A stretch of 64,000 bases of DNA from Paenibacillus herberti (GTDB taxonomy: Bacteria; Bacillota; Bacilli; Paenibacillales; Paenibacillaceae): the NCBI RefSeq assembly GCF_002233675.1, contig NZ_NMUQ01000001.1, positions 1,191,212 to 1,255,211 of the forward strand, given 5' to 3'. Each line of letters starts with the position of its first letter. Position 1 is the stretch's first letter. Shown here piece after piece: positions 1-8,498 of the stretch. Both the position numbers and the translations under genes were made by a program. The notes beneath the pieces were generated by a model. The model saw only the letters and a list, made by a program, of their open reading frames with translations, was not told where the DNA came from and did no database searches.

Positions 1-35
1 TAAGCGCTAGAGCCAATTAAGAGGAGGATATCAAC

Positions 36-1106
36 ATGAACTCATCAACGACTTATGCATTTGTAGGATCCTATGCTGAGCCGAATGGTCCTGGTCTGTA
101 TTTGTATCGCTGGAACGAGCAAGAACTTACGCTTGAGCTTCTGACCGACACGGACGGACTCAAAAATCCTACCTTCCTGAACATCGATGCGTCCGGAGGA
201 AAGGTTTACGCTATATCCGAGGGCCAAAATAACTCCGGAGGCAAAACGGGCTTCGCCGTATCTTACCGCTTCAATGCTGCAGAAGGTGAACTGGAAAAGA
301 TCAACGAGGCTCCGACAACGGACGGACCGACCTGTCATATCGTACGTAGCCCGGATGGCAGCCGACTTATCGTCGTAAGCTATCATAACGGCATGGCCGG
401 CTTGATGGAACTGCAAAAGGATGGCCGTATCGGCAATCGGCTGGACCAGCCGCAGCATGAAGGCCATAGCGTCAATCCCGAGCGGCAGGACCGCCCGCAT
501 CCACATTCCGCGATGTTCAGCCCGGACGGTAAGTATGTTTTTGTGCAGGATCTGGGCCTGGATCTCATTCGCACGTACAAGTTGGAAGATGACCGCATGG
601 TTCCAGTGGCGGACAATTCCATCCATCCGGGGGCGGGCCCGCGCCATTTAGCCTTCCATCCAGGAGGTCAATATGCTTACGTCATCAACGAAGTTGACTC
701 CTCGGTCAGTGTATTGGCTTATGATGCGGCCGCTGGCACACTTCAAGAGCTGGAGCATTGGCCGACGTTGCCAGAAGGATTTATAGGTGAAAATACATGC
801 GCCGAAATCGCCGTGTCTACGGACGGGCGCTTTGTGTATGGCTCCAATCGCGGGCATGACAGTCTTGTCGTGTACGAGGTGTCGGAGGAAGGGCGCAAGC
901 TGAGCACAATTCAGCATATTTCCACGGAAGGCAAACATCCTCGGCATTTTGCTCTGCTGCCTGGAGGGGGAATCCTGCTGGCTGCTAACAAAGATACGAA
1001 TAATATCGCCGTATTTAAAGTGGATAAAGAGAGCGGCAAGCTGAGCTTCACCGGAAATAACCTAACTGTTTCTCAGCCGGTTTGCATACAGCCCTTTCAA
1101 GTTTGA
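36..1106 (+). CDS. Lactonase family protein (6-phosphogluconolactonase-type beta-propeller)
   Basis: A 356-residue cytosolic protein of the YkgB/Pgl lactonase family, a seven-bladed beta-propeller that hydrolyses 6-phosphogluconolactone or related sugar lactones. Visible support: the N-terminus TYAFVGSY, repeated blade motifs such as SPDGSRLIVVSY, SPDGKYVFVQD, HPGGQYAYVINE and STDGRFVYGSNRG, and the PRHF/PRHLAFHP signatures usual in the family. Length is typical. The ATG is preceded by GAGGAGG eight bases upstream, so the start is firm. It stands alone in front of an SDR gene. The exact lactone substrate cannot be read from sequence. Confidence 0.9.
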   Translation: MNSSTTYAFVGSYAEPNGPGLYLYRWNEQELTLELLTDTDGLKNPTFLNIDASGGKVYAISEGQNNSGGKTGFAVSYRFNAAEGELEKINEAPTTDGPTCHIVRSPDGSRLIVVSYHNGMAGLMELQKDGRIGNRLDQPQHEGHSVNPERQDRPHPHSAMFSPDGKYVFVQDLGLDLIRTYKLEDDRMVPVADNSIHPGAGPRHLAFHPGGQYAYVINEVDSSVSVLAYDAAAGTLQELEHWPTLPEGFIGENTCAEIAVSTDGRFVYGSNRGHDSLVVYEVSEEGRKLSTIQHISTEGKHPRHFALLPGGGILLAANKDTNNIAVFKVDKESGKLSFTGNNLTVSQPVCIQPFQV

Positions 1107-1265
1107 TCTATAGCTGCTTGCAATAAAAAGGCCGAAGTTGCGGATTAAATCCTACCGGATTATCCCGATTCCGATTCAGATTGAATTCCTGCGATTAAGT
1201 ATCATTTAGGAACTTGCGGGCAATCCTGCTCCTGTCCAGGAATTCATGACGAGGGGATGATCCAG

Positions 1266-2063
1266 ATGAAGCAGAAGGATACAAGCAAGCTGCTGGAAGG
1301 CAAAGTAGCGATAGTTACGGGCGGAGGCTCTGGAATCGGCAGAGCGACGGCGCTGGAATTTGCTCGTCACGGCGCTAAGGTTGGCTTTTTGGACCGGACT
1401 CCGGATGATGCAGAAAAAGTTAAGGCGGCGATCGAGCGCGACGGCGGCGAGGCCTGGGTCACATCGACAGATGTGAGTGATGCCAAAGCTGTGGAAGCTG
1501 GCATCCGTACCATAGCGGAGAAATTTGGCCGCGTCGATATTGTGTTTGCCAATGCCGGCATCAATGGTGTTTGGACGACCATTGAAGATCTGGATGTAGA
1601 TGATTGGGATCAGACGCTTGGCATCAATTTACGCGGAACATTCTTGACCGTCAAATATGCGATTCCTTACCTGAAAAAACAGGGCGGCAGCGTGATTATT
1701 ACGAGCTCCATCAACGGTAATCGCATCTTCAACAACACCGGAGCCAGCGCCTATAGCTCCTCCAAGGCGGGGCAGGTTGCCTTCATGAAAATGGCGGCTC
1801 TTGAGCTAGCTCAGTATAAAATTCGGGTTAACGCTGTATGCCCGGGCGCAATCGAAACCAACATCGATGAAAACACCGTCCGCACCAAGGAAGCGGAGGA
1901 GGCGGCTATACCGGTTGAATATCCGGAAGGCTCGCATCCGCTGCGCGGCAACCCCGGCAAAGCGTCTCAAGTCGCAGACCTGGTCACTTATCTCGCTTCG
2001 GACCTGTCCTCCCATGTGACAGGCACGGATATTTATATCGATGGGGCTGAATCGTTGTTGTAA
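1266..2063 (+). CDS. SDR family oxidoreductase
   Basis: A classical short-chain dehydrogenase of about 265 residues. It has the nucleotide-binding TGGGSGIG motif near the N-terminus, NAGI in the central strand, the catalytic YSSSK (Tyr-x-x-x-Lys) with an upstream Ser, and a C-terminal GTDIYIDGAESLL. It would be an NAD(P)-dependent alcohol/ketone oxidoreductase, substrate unknown. The in-frame ATG at 1257 sits directly on the GAGGGG ribosome site, so the ATG at 1266 (MKQKDTSK), nine bases downstream of it, is the better start. A strong terminator follows, so it is probably monocistronic. Confidence 0.88.
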   Translation: MKQKDTSKLLEGKVAIVTGGGSGIGRATALEFARHGAKVGFLDRTPDDAEKVKAAIERDGGEAWVTSTDVSDAKAVEAGIRTIAEKFGRVDIVFANAGINGVWTTIEDLDVDDWDQTLGINLRGTFLTVKYAIPYLKKQGGSVIITSSINGNRIFNNTGASAYSSSKAGQVAFMKMAALELAQYKIRVNAVCPGAIETNIDENTVRTKEAEEAAIPVEYPEGSHPLRGNPGKASQVADLVTYLASDLSSHVTGTDIYIDGAESLL

Positions 2064-2079
2064 CGTGGTCAAGGCGTGT

Positions 2080-2132
2080 GCAGAAAAACCGTCGTTCCGT
2101 TTAAAAACGGGGTGGCGGTTTTTCTGCTTTTT
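2080..2132 (+). terminator. Rho-independent terminator after the SDR gene
   Basis: GCAGAAAAACC pairs with GGTTTTTCTGC, with a further paired inner segment (CCGTTT/AAACGG), and is followed by TTTTT. It lies 17 bases after the SDR stop codon. Confidence 0.88.
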
Positions 2133-2314
2133 GAGTGCTTCTTCTGGATGATGTTCGATTTGTGAGGAGAAGAGATTAGCGGTTTAAGACTAACGAATAC
2201 AAAGAAAGCTACGTAGCCCAGGCAAACAACTCTTCAAATAGCCGAGTTTTATTATATAGAAAGTTTCCCTAGAATCTGAATGGAGTTTGTAGGTAAAATT
2301 GCTCGGAGGACAGT

Positions 2315-3423
2315 TTGACTGGAGGAGATTTTATAAATCATAACGAGGTTGTTAAAATCAGTGATGCATATTTACTTCCATTAGTATCAGAGTTGTATGG
2401 ATTAGAAGGCTATGAAATCAAGCTGATTCCGGCACATGAAGGAGGGCGGAATGTCGTTTATACCTGTGAGAAAAAAGGCAAAGAAGCAAAAATACTCAGA
2501 ATCTCTTTTTTACCTGACAGGAGCCGGGAAGATTTTCAAGCTGAAGTTGAATATATCAGGTATTTATTTGAGCATGGCGGAAGTGTCTCGGATGTAGTCA
2601 ATTCTCTAAAGGGTAATCTGTTGGAAGAGATAGCCCATAATAATCATACCTTTTTTATCTGCCTATTTAAAAAGGCCAAAGGAAAAATGCTTGTGGAAAA
2701 TCATTATCAGTATCGGCAAGGAGTACCTATTACCGAATATTTTTATAATTGCGGTAAAGTCCTGGGGAAACTACACCAATTGTCGAAAGAGTACACTCCT
2801 GTTCATCGACGGTTTAGTTTTTTTGATAAATATAATGCCGAGTATATCGAAAAACTTATACCAGACTCATTTTCTCTGCTTAAGGAGAAGCTGTTAGATC
2901 TCCTGGAAACTTTAGAAAAATTGGACAAAAACCATGAGTCTTTCGGTATGATCCATTTTGATTACAACGATGGAAATTATTCGATTGATTTTGATAACGG
3001 GCAAATAACTGTATATGATTTCGATAATTCATGTTTCGGTTGGTATATGTATGACCTGGCAGACCTCTGGTCACATGGAGTGGGCTGGATACAATTTGAA
3101 CCAGACGCCGATAAACGTAAAAAGTTTATGGATGATTATTTTGAAACTGTCCTCGAAGGATACAGATCCGAGACTAGGATCGAAAATTCGATGTTGGATA
3201 AATTGCCTTTATTTTTAAGAGTAACGCTCATGGAAGGTATTATAGATACATTCGAGGTAAGCGAAACAACGGCGAAGAACCGGAGTGTGATGAGGAGCTG
3301 TCGTATCGCATAAAGTGCTTGGAAGACGATATTCCGTATAGGGGATTTTTCCACGAAATTTATTCATGTGAACAACCATTTGAATATGAGAAACGAAATA
3401 GGTTGTGCAGCAGAAATGGCTGA
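2315..3423 (+). pseudogene. APH/choline-kinase-like phosphotransferase, 3' frameshifted
   Basis: A protein-kinase-fold phosphotransferase of the APH family (RdoA/YcbJ-like). The Brenner-type catalytic segment is IHFDYNDGN and the metal-binding segment is TVYDFDN. It starts at TTG 2315 with GGAGG five bases upstream. The first frame ends at 3313 with an atypical tail. From about 3259 a second frame reads on: RNNGEEPECDEELSYRIKCL, then DDIPYRGFFHEIY and EQPFEYE, to a stop at 3421-3423. This is the usual kind of C-terminus for these proteins. The natural reading frame therefore changes near 3256-3262, consistent with a one-base loss. Either the gene has lost its last ~50 residues or the assembly has an error there. 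Local GC is lower than in the neighbours, which suggests an acquired gene. Confidence 0.75.
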
Positions 3424-3473
3424 GGCGATTTCTCTTTACTTGCGACGGGACACGAAAGTTGAATAAACACGAA

Positions 3474-3506
3474 GAAACGGTAGCCAGCTGATGGCTGCCG
3501 TTTTCT
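3474..3506 (+). terminator. Terminator hairpin between convergent genes
   Basis: AAACGGTAGCCA and TGGCTGCCGTTT form a long stem around a short GCTGA loop, followed by TTCTC. It sits between the phosphotransferase gene and the convergent DUF3626 gene. Confidence 0.75.
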
Positions 3507-3573
3507 CACCTTAGGGGCAGGATAATTTAGTAACATGATATGGAATGATCGAAAAAACGAATCTAGAAATTGT

Positions 3574-4659
3574 TCACTTGTCCATTGGCTTTCCATATCT
3601 CACTAAAACATGCCACAGTAATTTCAATTCTTGCAGAACTTCTTTGTAGGTTCCTCTTTCGCTCCAATTACTTGGATTTCGTCTCAAGTCCATAGCTGCA
3701 GAGCCAATCATAATTACATCAATAAAATCACTTTGCGAAATTCTTTTGGCTAGTGAAGGCATAGAAGGACCTCTAAAATTCAAAGGAATCTCATCAACCA
3801 GAAGTTTAAAGCCCATGTGCCAGTAAAGATCAATCGAATACTTTAAACATATCTGTTCTAAGATCCGTCCTGTATGGGTGCCCTTAAATGATGGATCGGC
3901 AACAAGTATTTTTACGTCTTCATTAAGAACAATATCACCATGAACCTGAGCTTCGATATAGTGGTTAAGATTTCGGTTTGGCTCTTTGTTTGATGGATTT
4001 TGGAATGGCTTCTCAAGATTGATGAGCATATGGTCGATTAACTTTGGAACGGTTAGATTTCTTTCACCAATGGCAAAATCACTATAGAACGCATCCCTAA
4101 TGACAGCAGCCAAAACAAGATCAAATTCCTCATACGTCCCCTTTTCCTTGGGGTCTTGGTGAGAATCCAAATAAGTGTAAGTGGAGCGATGAGAGACCTC
4201 AGGGGATAAAAGGAAATAGCATGATCCAAAACGTGGAGCAGGTCCATCCGGATGTAACATGAGATTGAGTGCCCCATACTTGGGCCGTTCACTATTGGTT
4301 GAGCCATTTATTTGGTACGCTCCACCAAACATTTTATTCTCCCAAACGTCACGTTCACCACCTGAAAATGCTGATACACTTCCATTCGATAGGAAAGTTT
4401 CAAACTGGCTTTTATAAATTCCCTGCTCAAGCAGTGCTTCAGCAACGCTTTTCATGGACGGATTTAATCTATCTGGGTGAAAGTGTAGCGCAATACTTGC
4501 GTGAGATTTTAATTTAGTGATAGCATTTTCAAATGTCTTCCGCTCGATGTTGGACATTCGAAGAATCTCCCTAATTGTTTGATCCCCCTCATTTTTGTGG
4601 CTTCTTGCGTAATTTGTTATATATTCTTGAGCTAATTGCTGAGATATCGATAATTCCAT
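3574..4659 (-). CDS. DUF3626 domain-containing protein
   Basis: A 361-residue protein resembling the DUF3626 family. Recognisable conserved segments are ALHFHPDRL near residue 57, the NGSVSAFSGGERDVWENKMFGG region, ERPKYGALNL, the HPDGPAPRFGSCYFLL segment, and LKLLWHVLVRYG near the C-terminus. The N-terminal ~50 residues are helical. Biochemical function is not established. The R-FGS / S-TYTY / TYEEFD order recalls the R-S-E arrangement of ADP-ribosyltransferases, but that is only an impression. A purine-rich GGGAGGGG lies about 12 bases before the ATG. It has no obvious operon partner. GC is low, like the preceding phosphotransferase gene. Confidence 0.72.
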   Translation of the reverse strand: MELSISQQLAQEYITNYARSHKNEGDQTIREILRMSNIERKTFENAITKLKSHASIALHFHPDRLNPSMKSVAEALLEQGIYKSQFETFLSNGSVSAFSGGERDVWENKMFGGAYQINGSTNSERPKYGALNLMLHPDGPAPRFGSCYFLLSPEVSHRSTYTYLDSHQDPKEKGTYEEFDLVLAAVIRDAFYSDFAIGERNLTVPKLIDHMLINLEKPFQNPSNKEPNRNLNHYIEAQVHGDIVLNEDVKILVADPSFKGTHTGRILEQICLKYSIDLYWHMGFKLLVDEIPLNFRGPSMPSLAKRISQSDFIDVIMIGSAAMDLRRNPSNWSERGTYKEVLQELKLLWHVLVRYGKPMDK

Positions 4660-4717
4660 GGGTAGAAGAGTCCCCTCCCTTTTATAAAATGGACTATCAG
4701 GGAAATTGCAAATAGAT

Positions 4718-5194
4718 TTATGTATCGGTTAGCGGACCAGAAGTGCGCCTAAAGTTTGCTATCTCTAAGCCCGGAGCAACTTCTTTGCGCCCAGTCTCTA
4801 TGAATCCCATGGAGAGATATAGCTGTATCGCAGGAGCATTGAGCGCTCCCGTTGAGACGAGCCAGTCCACATTCGGGTATAGCTCCAGCGTTTGGCGGAG
4901 CAAAAATCGGCCGATTCCGTTGCGGAAAAAGTCTGGATGAACGACTAAACGGTCAATTGTAAGCTCACCGGGAGATTCTTCTTCCAATGCAATTGCCCCG
5001 GCCAGTCTGCCGTCTAAACGGCAACCATAAAATATTCCATTTGAGGTAAGCAAAGCTTCATGGGTTTCATTAATTTGTGGAATTCCATCAAAGCCAATGA
5101 GACGCGCTTCTACAAGATAGGCGGCCGTCTGCAACGCGCGCAGCTCATTTGATACCGCGGAATCGGTTATAAGCAAAGGTTCCATTTTGTACAT
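4718..5194 (-). CDS. GNAT family N-acetyltransferase
   Basis: A GNAT acyl-CoA-dependent acetyltransferase of about 158 residues. The acetyl-CoA site appears as LTIDRLVVHPDFFRNGIGRFLLRQ split across motifs D and A (the V-x-x-x-F/R-x-x-G-I-G loop), followed by the motif B segment ALNAPAIQLYLSMGFIETGR. The open frame extends 13 codons further upstream, but AGAGG lies seven bases before the internal ATG at 5194 (MYKMEPLL), so that start is preferred. Substrate unknown. Confidence 0.85.
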   Translation of the reverse strand: MYKMEPLLITDSAVSNELRALQTAAYLVEARLIGFDGIPQINETHEALLTSNGIFYGCRLDGRLAGAIALEEESPGELTIDRLVVHPDFFRNGIGRFLLRQTLELYPNVDWLVSTGALNAPAIQLYLSMGFIETGRKEVAPGLEIANFRRTSGPLTDT

Positions 5195-5283
5195 ATTGAT
5201 CCTCTTCTCTTTATTATATCGAAAGCGATGCATCCTATATTGGCATGGCCATAGCCTTGCTATGATTATTGCTGTTATTCTTG

Positions 5284-5976
5284 CTAATCCTTACTTCTAT
5301 CCTCGCTCTTGCCCTTAGCGCGCTCACGAAATCGGCGAACTTTCATTAGGTTGCCGCAGCATTTGTCATCGCAGTAACGCTTCGATCGGTTGCGAGTTCC
5401 GTCATAGTACATCCATTTGCAGTCTGGATTGTCACAGATTCGAAAACGTTCCAGCTCTCCATGTGCAAGAGTCGCAGCGTAAGCGGTGGCGATGCGGGCC
5501 ATTACGTTGCCCCAGCCTACGGCTTGAGATGATTCCAGCATCTGCAGTGTTCCAGCGTCCCAGACTATCCTTCTCGTAAAAGAAGGAACAGCAAGATACT
5601 TATTCAGAATTGCAAAATCATTCTGTACAAGCGGGACAGGGGGAGTTCCTCTTACGGACTCGTTGATCCGGTGTGTAAGCTCACGTAGTCCATCGCGAAA
5701 ATGTTTCAGTTCATTCAACTCGTCCACAGTCGGATTACTTGTCGTAGCAATGTCCGTTGCTTTTTTGTCAACAGTCGAATTACTTGCCGTAGTATTGTCC
5801 GATGCCTGCATGTCCATTGCTGGATCATTGGCTATTGGTGAGGCTGTCAGATCGTCGCTGTAACCATGGGAGGACAAAAAGTGACTCCTCCATGAAGGAG
5901 ACTCCAGACGATCCTCACTCGCACCGCTGCCTCTCCAATCATGCCAAAGGCTGTTTAAAAAATCTTTCCAGATCAT
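5284..5976 (-). CDS. ABATE / CGNR zinc-finger domain protein
   Basis: A predicted stress-related transcription regulator of about 230 residues. The N-terminus (DFLNSLWHDWRGSG, EDRL) matches the ABATE domain. The C-terminus carries the zinc ribbon CDNPDCKWMYYD, then KRYC and KCCGNLMKVRRFRER. The family hallmark CGNR is CGNL here. Start chosen at 5976, with AGGAAGGA six bases upstream; the open frame extends further but has no signal there. The linker at residues ~50-85 contains two imperfect 15-residue repeats of the type T/S-TVD--A-D--T-SN. Divergent from the DinB gene. Confidence 0.82.
   Translation of the reverse strand: MIWKDFLNSLWHDWRGSGASEDRLESPSWRSHFLSSHGYSDDLTASPIANDPAMDMQASDNTTASNSTVDKKATDIATTSNPTVDELNELKHFRDGLRELTHRINESVRGTPPVPLVQNDFAILNKYLAVPSFTRRIVWDAGTLQMLESSQAVGWGNVMARIATAYAATLAHGELERFRICDNPDCKWMYYDGTRNRSKRYCDDKCCGNLMKVRRFRERAKGKSEDRSKD
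5722..5805. repeat. Imperfect 45-bp-period tandem repeat inside the CGNR gene
   Basis: Two 39-base segments starting at 5722 and 5767 match at about 33 positions (for example ATTACTTG[T/C]CGTAG). The period of 45 bases keeps frame and encodes a Thr/Ser/Asn-rich 15-residue linker repeat. Confidence 0.75.
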
Positions 5977-6043
5977 AGGCGGTCCTTCCTCTTGATAGTA
6001 ATGATTTCGACTGCAAGGTAACAATCTAAATGGAAAATAATAG

Positions 6044-6071
6044 TTACAAAATAGAAATGAAGGGGTATAAT
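6044..6071 (+). promoter_or_regulatory. Sigma-A-type promoter for the DinB gene
   Basis: TTACAA at 6044-6049 and TATAAT at 6066-6071 are separated by 16 bases, in the divergent region upstream of the DinB gene. Transcription would begin near 6078. Confidence 0.55.
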
Positions 6072-6144
6072 ACAACGGAATCAATGTAACTAGCTAAAGG
6101 CAATTATATCGTTACCAGCAATCGCGTACAAGGAGGAATGAAGG

Positions 6145-6642
6145 ATGAGCAGAGAAAAAACGAAGCTACTGGAGAAGGCATGGGAATATGCCTACGAAAC
6201 AGAGGATTGGTCGCCTCCACTCAAAATGGCGTTGCAGGACGTAACGGAAGAACAGGCGGACTGGCGGCCGCAAGGTGCGGCAAGCAACACAATTCGAGAA
6301 ACGGTCCATCACCTGATTTACTACAAAGAAAAGTTTTTGCAGAAGTCAGGCCATAAGCCGGATGGCATAACGAATACGGATACGTTCCAGGCTGCCGCAA
6401 TCCGCGCCGAAAATGCGAGTTGGGACGAAACAAGAGATCGTTTGGCTGCAGCTCATGCCGGAATTGCTTCGATCATCCGTGAGTGGAGCAGCGATGAGGA
6501 TTATGACAGGGAGCTTACCGAAAACTACACGGCCGGACAATGGGTATCCAGCCTTGCCAACCATGATGCTTATCATATTGGACAAATTGTTTTGCTGCGC
6601 AAGCTTCAAGGTACATGGGCGGCGACTCGTTCTTTTCAATAA
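6145..6642 (+). CDS. DinB family protein
   Basis: A 165-residue four-helix-bundle protein of the DinB/YfiT metal-dependent superfamily. The likely metal ligands appear as TVHHLIYYKEKFL near residue 52 and HDAYHIGQIVLLRK near residue 138 (His-x-x-x-His). Members are putative thiol-dependent transferases or damage-inducible proteins; the substrate is unknown. The ATG has AAGGAGG eight bases upstream. A terminator follows at 6658. Confidence 0.88.
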   Translation: MSREKTKLLEKAWEYAYETEDWSPPLKMALQDVTEEQADWRPQGAASNTIRETVHHLIYYKEKFLQKSGHKPDGITNTDTFQAAAIRAENASWDETRDRLAAAHAGIASIIREWSSDEDYDRELTENYTAGQWVSSLANHDAYHIGQIVLLRKLQGTWAATRSFQ

Positions 6643-6657
6643 TAGGTAGCGTATGGC

Positions 6658-6699
6658 GCTCCGGCGGACAGCATGAAGCTGTTCGACCGGAGCTTTTTT
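6658..6699 (+). terminator. Rho-independent terminator after the DinB gene
   Basis: GCTCCGG...ACAGC pairs with GCTGT...CCGGAGC around an ATGAA loop and is followed by TTTTTT. Confidence 0.9.
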
Positions 6700-6753
6700 G
6701 TGATTCGGAGGCAGGTATTTAATCGATGTTCAATGGAAGCAAAAACCAAGAAA

Positions 6754-7995
6754 TCAGCTATTCACCAACTGTTCCAGTCGTGGCTCAGCAGCTAGAGCGC
6801 CTTCAGTCGGCTCAATTCGTTCACAGTCCAGATAGGCTCGGAATTGTCGGAAAGCGAGCCGAATGCTGGTCTCCAGAGATTCGGTCCAGACGAGATCAGG
6901 CTCCGGCCACCAGCCAACAATGATTCTGCTGCCGTTCGCTCCCTTCGTACGTCCCGGCTCGAAACGAGCGACAAGTTGATCCCCATGGAGGACTGGCAGT
7001 ACATAATAGCCGTATTGACGTTGGACAGCTGGCTTATAAACTTCCCATGTATAGTTGAAGCCGAAAAGCTCACGAACAAGTCTGCGATCCCATAACAAGT
7101 TGTCTAAAGGAGCCAAAAAGGAGGTGCGACATGGAACGGACTCCCATCTTTTCTCCGGATCCGACGCGAACCAGCGCTCCAAATCCTCACTGCGGGCATA
7201 GTGGGGAGCGGTCAGTCCATCGGCGTCGACTACAATCAAAAGCCCTTCTTCCGCTAACCCGCGAAATATATCGCTGCGCTGGGAAGCATTCATAAAGCGA
7301 GAGCCAACCCAGGCATCGGAGGCGCGAGGATGCAATAAGCCAACTCCGCCGATTCGCCGCAGCACTCTCCAGCGTGCATGACTCCAATCATCCGTATAAG
7401 GATCTGGAGCGGCAAGAAGCTCCGGAGCAAGGTGGTTCTCCGCCAGATCATATACACGTTGATTGCGCTGTTTGCGGGCAATCACGAGCTCTCCCCATAA
7501 ATACATACTTTCCATCGCGGCCTTGGACAGTCTGGCCGGCGCCCAAGCCCAGTCTAGCTTGATGTTGCTGTCCAGCTCGCGAGAGAGCAGCGGCCCACGC
7601 TCCTTCAGCGCTTGTCTGACTGTGGACGTGAAAGCCGCAATTTCTGGCAGGTTGCCATAATTTTCTTTGGCGTTATCACGTGTTCTGCGAAACATCGGCC
7701 AGTCGGAAGTAGCATAAATGCTCATCACTTTATCCAGCCCATCCACCAGTAGCCGATCCTTATATAACAACTCGTCCAACATAATCGGCCGGAAGTCTGG
7801 CAAGCGTGACTGCAACACGAGCTCGGCGTTGCGTCCTGCCGCATCAAGAGGGTCGAACTGAATGCAGCCGACCCTTCGGATATAGTCCATGATGCCTTCT
7901 TTCCCTTTGAAGGGCTGATCCGGGCCTAACCCATGATGATCCAGAAGGAAGCGACGGGCATCCCGATTGGACAGCTTTATCGTCTTAAGGGCCAT
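6754..7995 (-). CDS. YcaQ-like winged-helix DNA-binding protein (DNA glycosylase family)
   Basis: A protein of about 413 residues in the winged helix DNA-binding / YcaQ (AlkX/AlkZ-like) family, whose characterised members unhook DNA interstrand crosslinks or remove bulky alkylated bases. Visible family segments are RRVGCIQFDPLDAAGRNAEL near residue 45, KAAMESMYLWGELVIARKQ in the winged helix, and the C-terminal LDNLLWDRRLVRELFGFNY and FEPGRTKGANG. The internal ATG at 7995 has AAAGGAG eight bases before it and is preferred over the frame opening at 8022. The catalytic QxQ/QxD motif of AlkZ-type enzymes was not clearly identified (the closest is IQFDPLD), so activity is inferred. Confidence 0.8.
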   Translation of the reverse strand: MALKTIKLSNRDARRFLLDHHGLGPDQPFKGKEGIMDYIRRVGCIQFDPLDAAGRNAELVLQSRLPDFRPIMLDELLYKDRLLVDGLDKVMSIYATSDWPMFRRTRDNAKENYGNLPEIAAFTSTVRQALKERGPLLSRELDSNIKLDWAWAPARLSKAAMESMYLWGELVIARKQRNQRVYDLAENHLAPELLAAPDPYTDDWSHARWRVLRRIGGVGLLHPRASDAWVGSRFMNASQRSDIFRGLAEEGLLIVVDADGLTAPHYARSEDLERWFASDPEKRWESVPCRTSFLAPLDNLLWDRRLVRELFGFNYTWEVYKPAVQRQYGYYVLPVLHGDQLVARFEPGRTKGANGSRIIVGWWPEPDLVWTESLETSIRLAFRQFRAYLDCERIEPTEGALAAEPRLEQLVNS

Positions 7996-8498
7996 GTTCA
8001 GTTGCTCCTTTCTCAATTCCAAGACTGACGGACCATTTTTACGAACAAACGTTCCTTTCTTGCATTATAACGGAAGCCTCTGGAAAAAGAAAGCGAACAC
8101 ATCTTTATCAAAGTTTCGTATCAGACGAACTTTAAATCAGCTCCGTTTTGGACACTGTGTCCAATCTTTTTTAGCCCATCTGTCTAATGAAATGAAAGCA
8201 TCACGACATTACGATTGAATCATCAACGTTCAAAGCGGCATGGAGATGCCAAGAAAATTCAAGCTAAATGCCAAGTGAATACAAGGTAGATATGAAGTAG
8301 TCTCGTATTTAATCGAAGGACAGAGGCTGCGGCAAAAAAAGAGTCCCCTTACTAGTTGAATCGTTCCTGCTCAAGTTCAAGGAATAAAGTGGGTTCAACC
8401 GGGATTTATGTGGGCTATCCAGTGTTTGACGCCGCATAAGCTAAGGAAAGCATGTACAACTGCATTGAACCGTGAGGAGTATGAAAGGAGACGGGATA
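7996..8498. other. Non-coding stretch upstream of the pyrimidine cluster
   Basis: About 500 bases with no credible gene. It contains the 17-base palindrome at 8148 (listed separately) and an octamer ATGCCAAG repeated at 8247 and 8269. It presumably carries the promoters of the YcaQ-like gene and of the dehydrogenase gene, but no convincing -35/-10 pair was picked out. Confidence 0.5.
8148..8164. promoter_or_regulatory. Perfect palindrome, possible operator
   Basis: TTGGACAC-T-GTGTCCAA is a perfect 8+1+8 inverted repeat located 330 bases upstream of the semialdehyde dehydrogenase start. It is followed by TCTTTTTT, so a short terminator on the + strand is an alternative. Its binding protein is unknown; PucR is a candidate only by neighbourhood. 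Confidence 0.35.

Noticed and set aside
1-12. TAAGCGCTAG at the window start as a cre box
   Set aside because: Only half of the core matches and the left arm lies outside the window.
45-647. Long antisense open frames opposite the lactonase and many other genes
   Set aside because: They lack ribosome sites and family features and mirror the codon pattern of the real gene; the same applies to antisense frames at 14768, 22969, 43195 and 46071.
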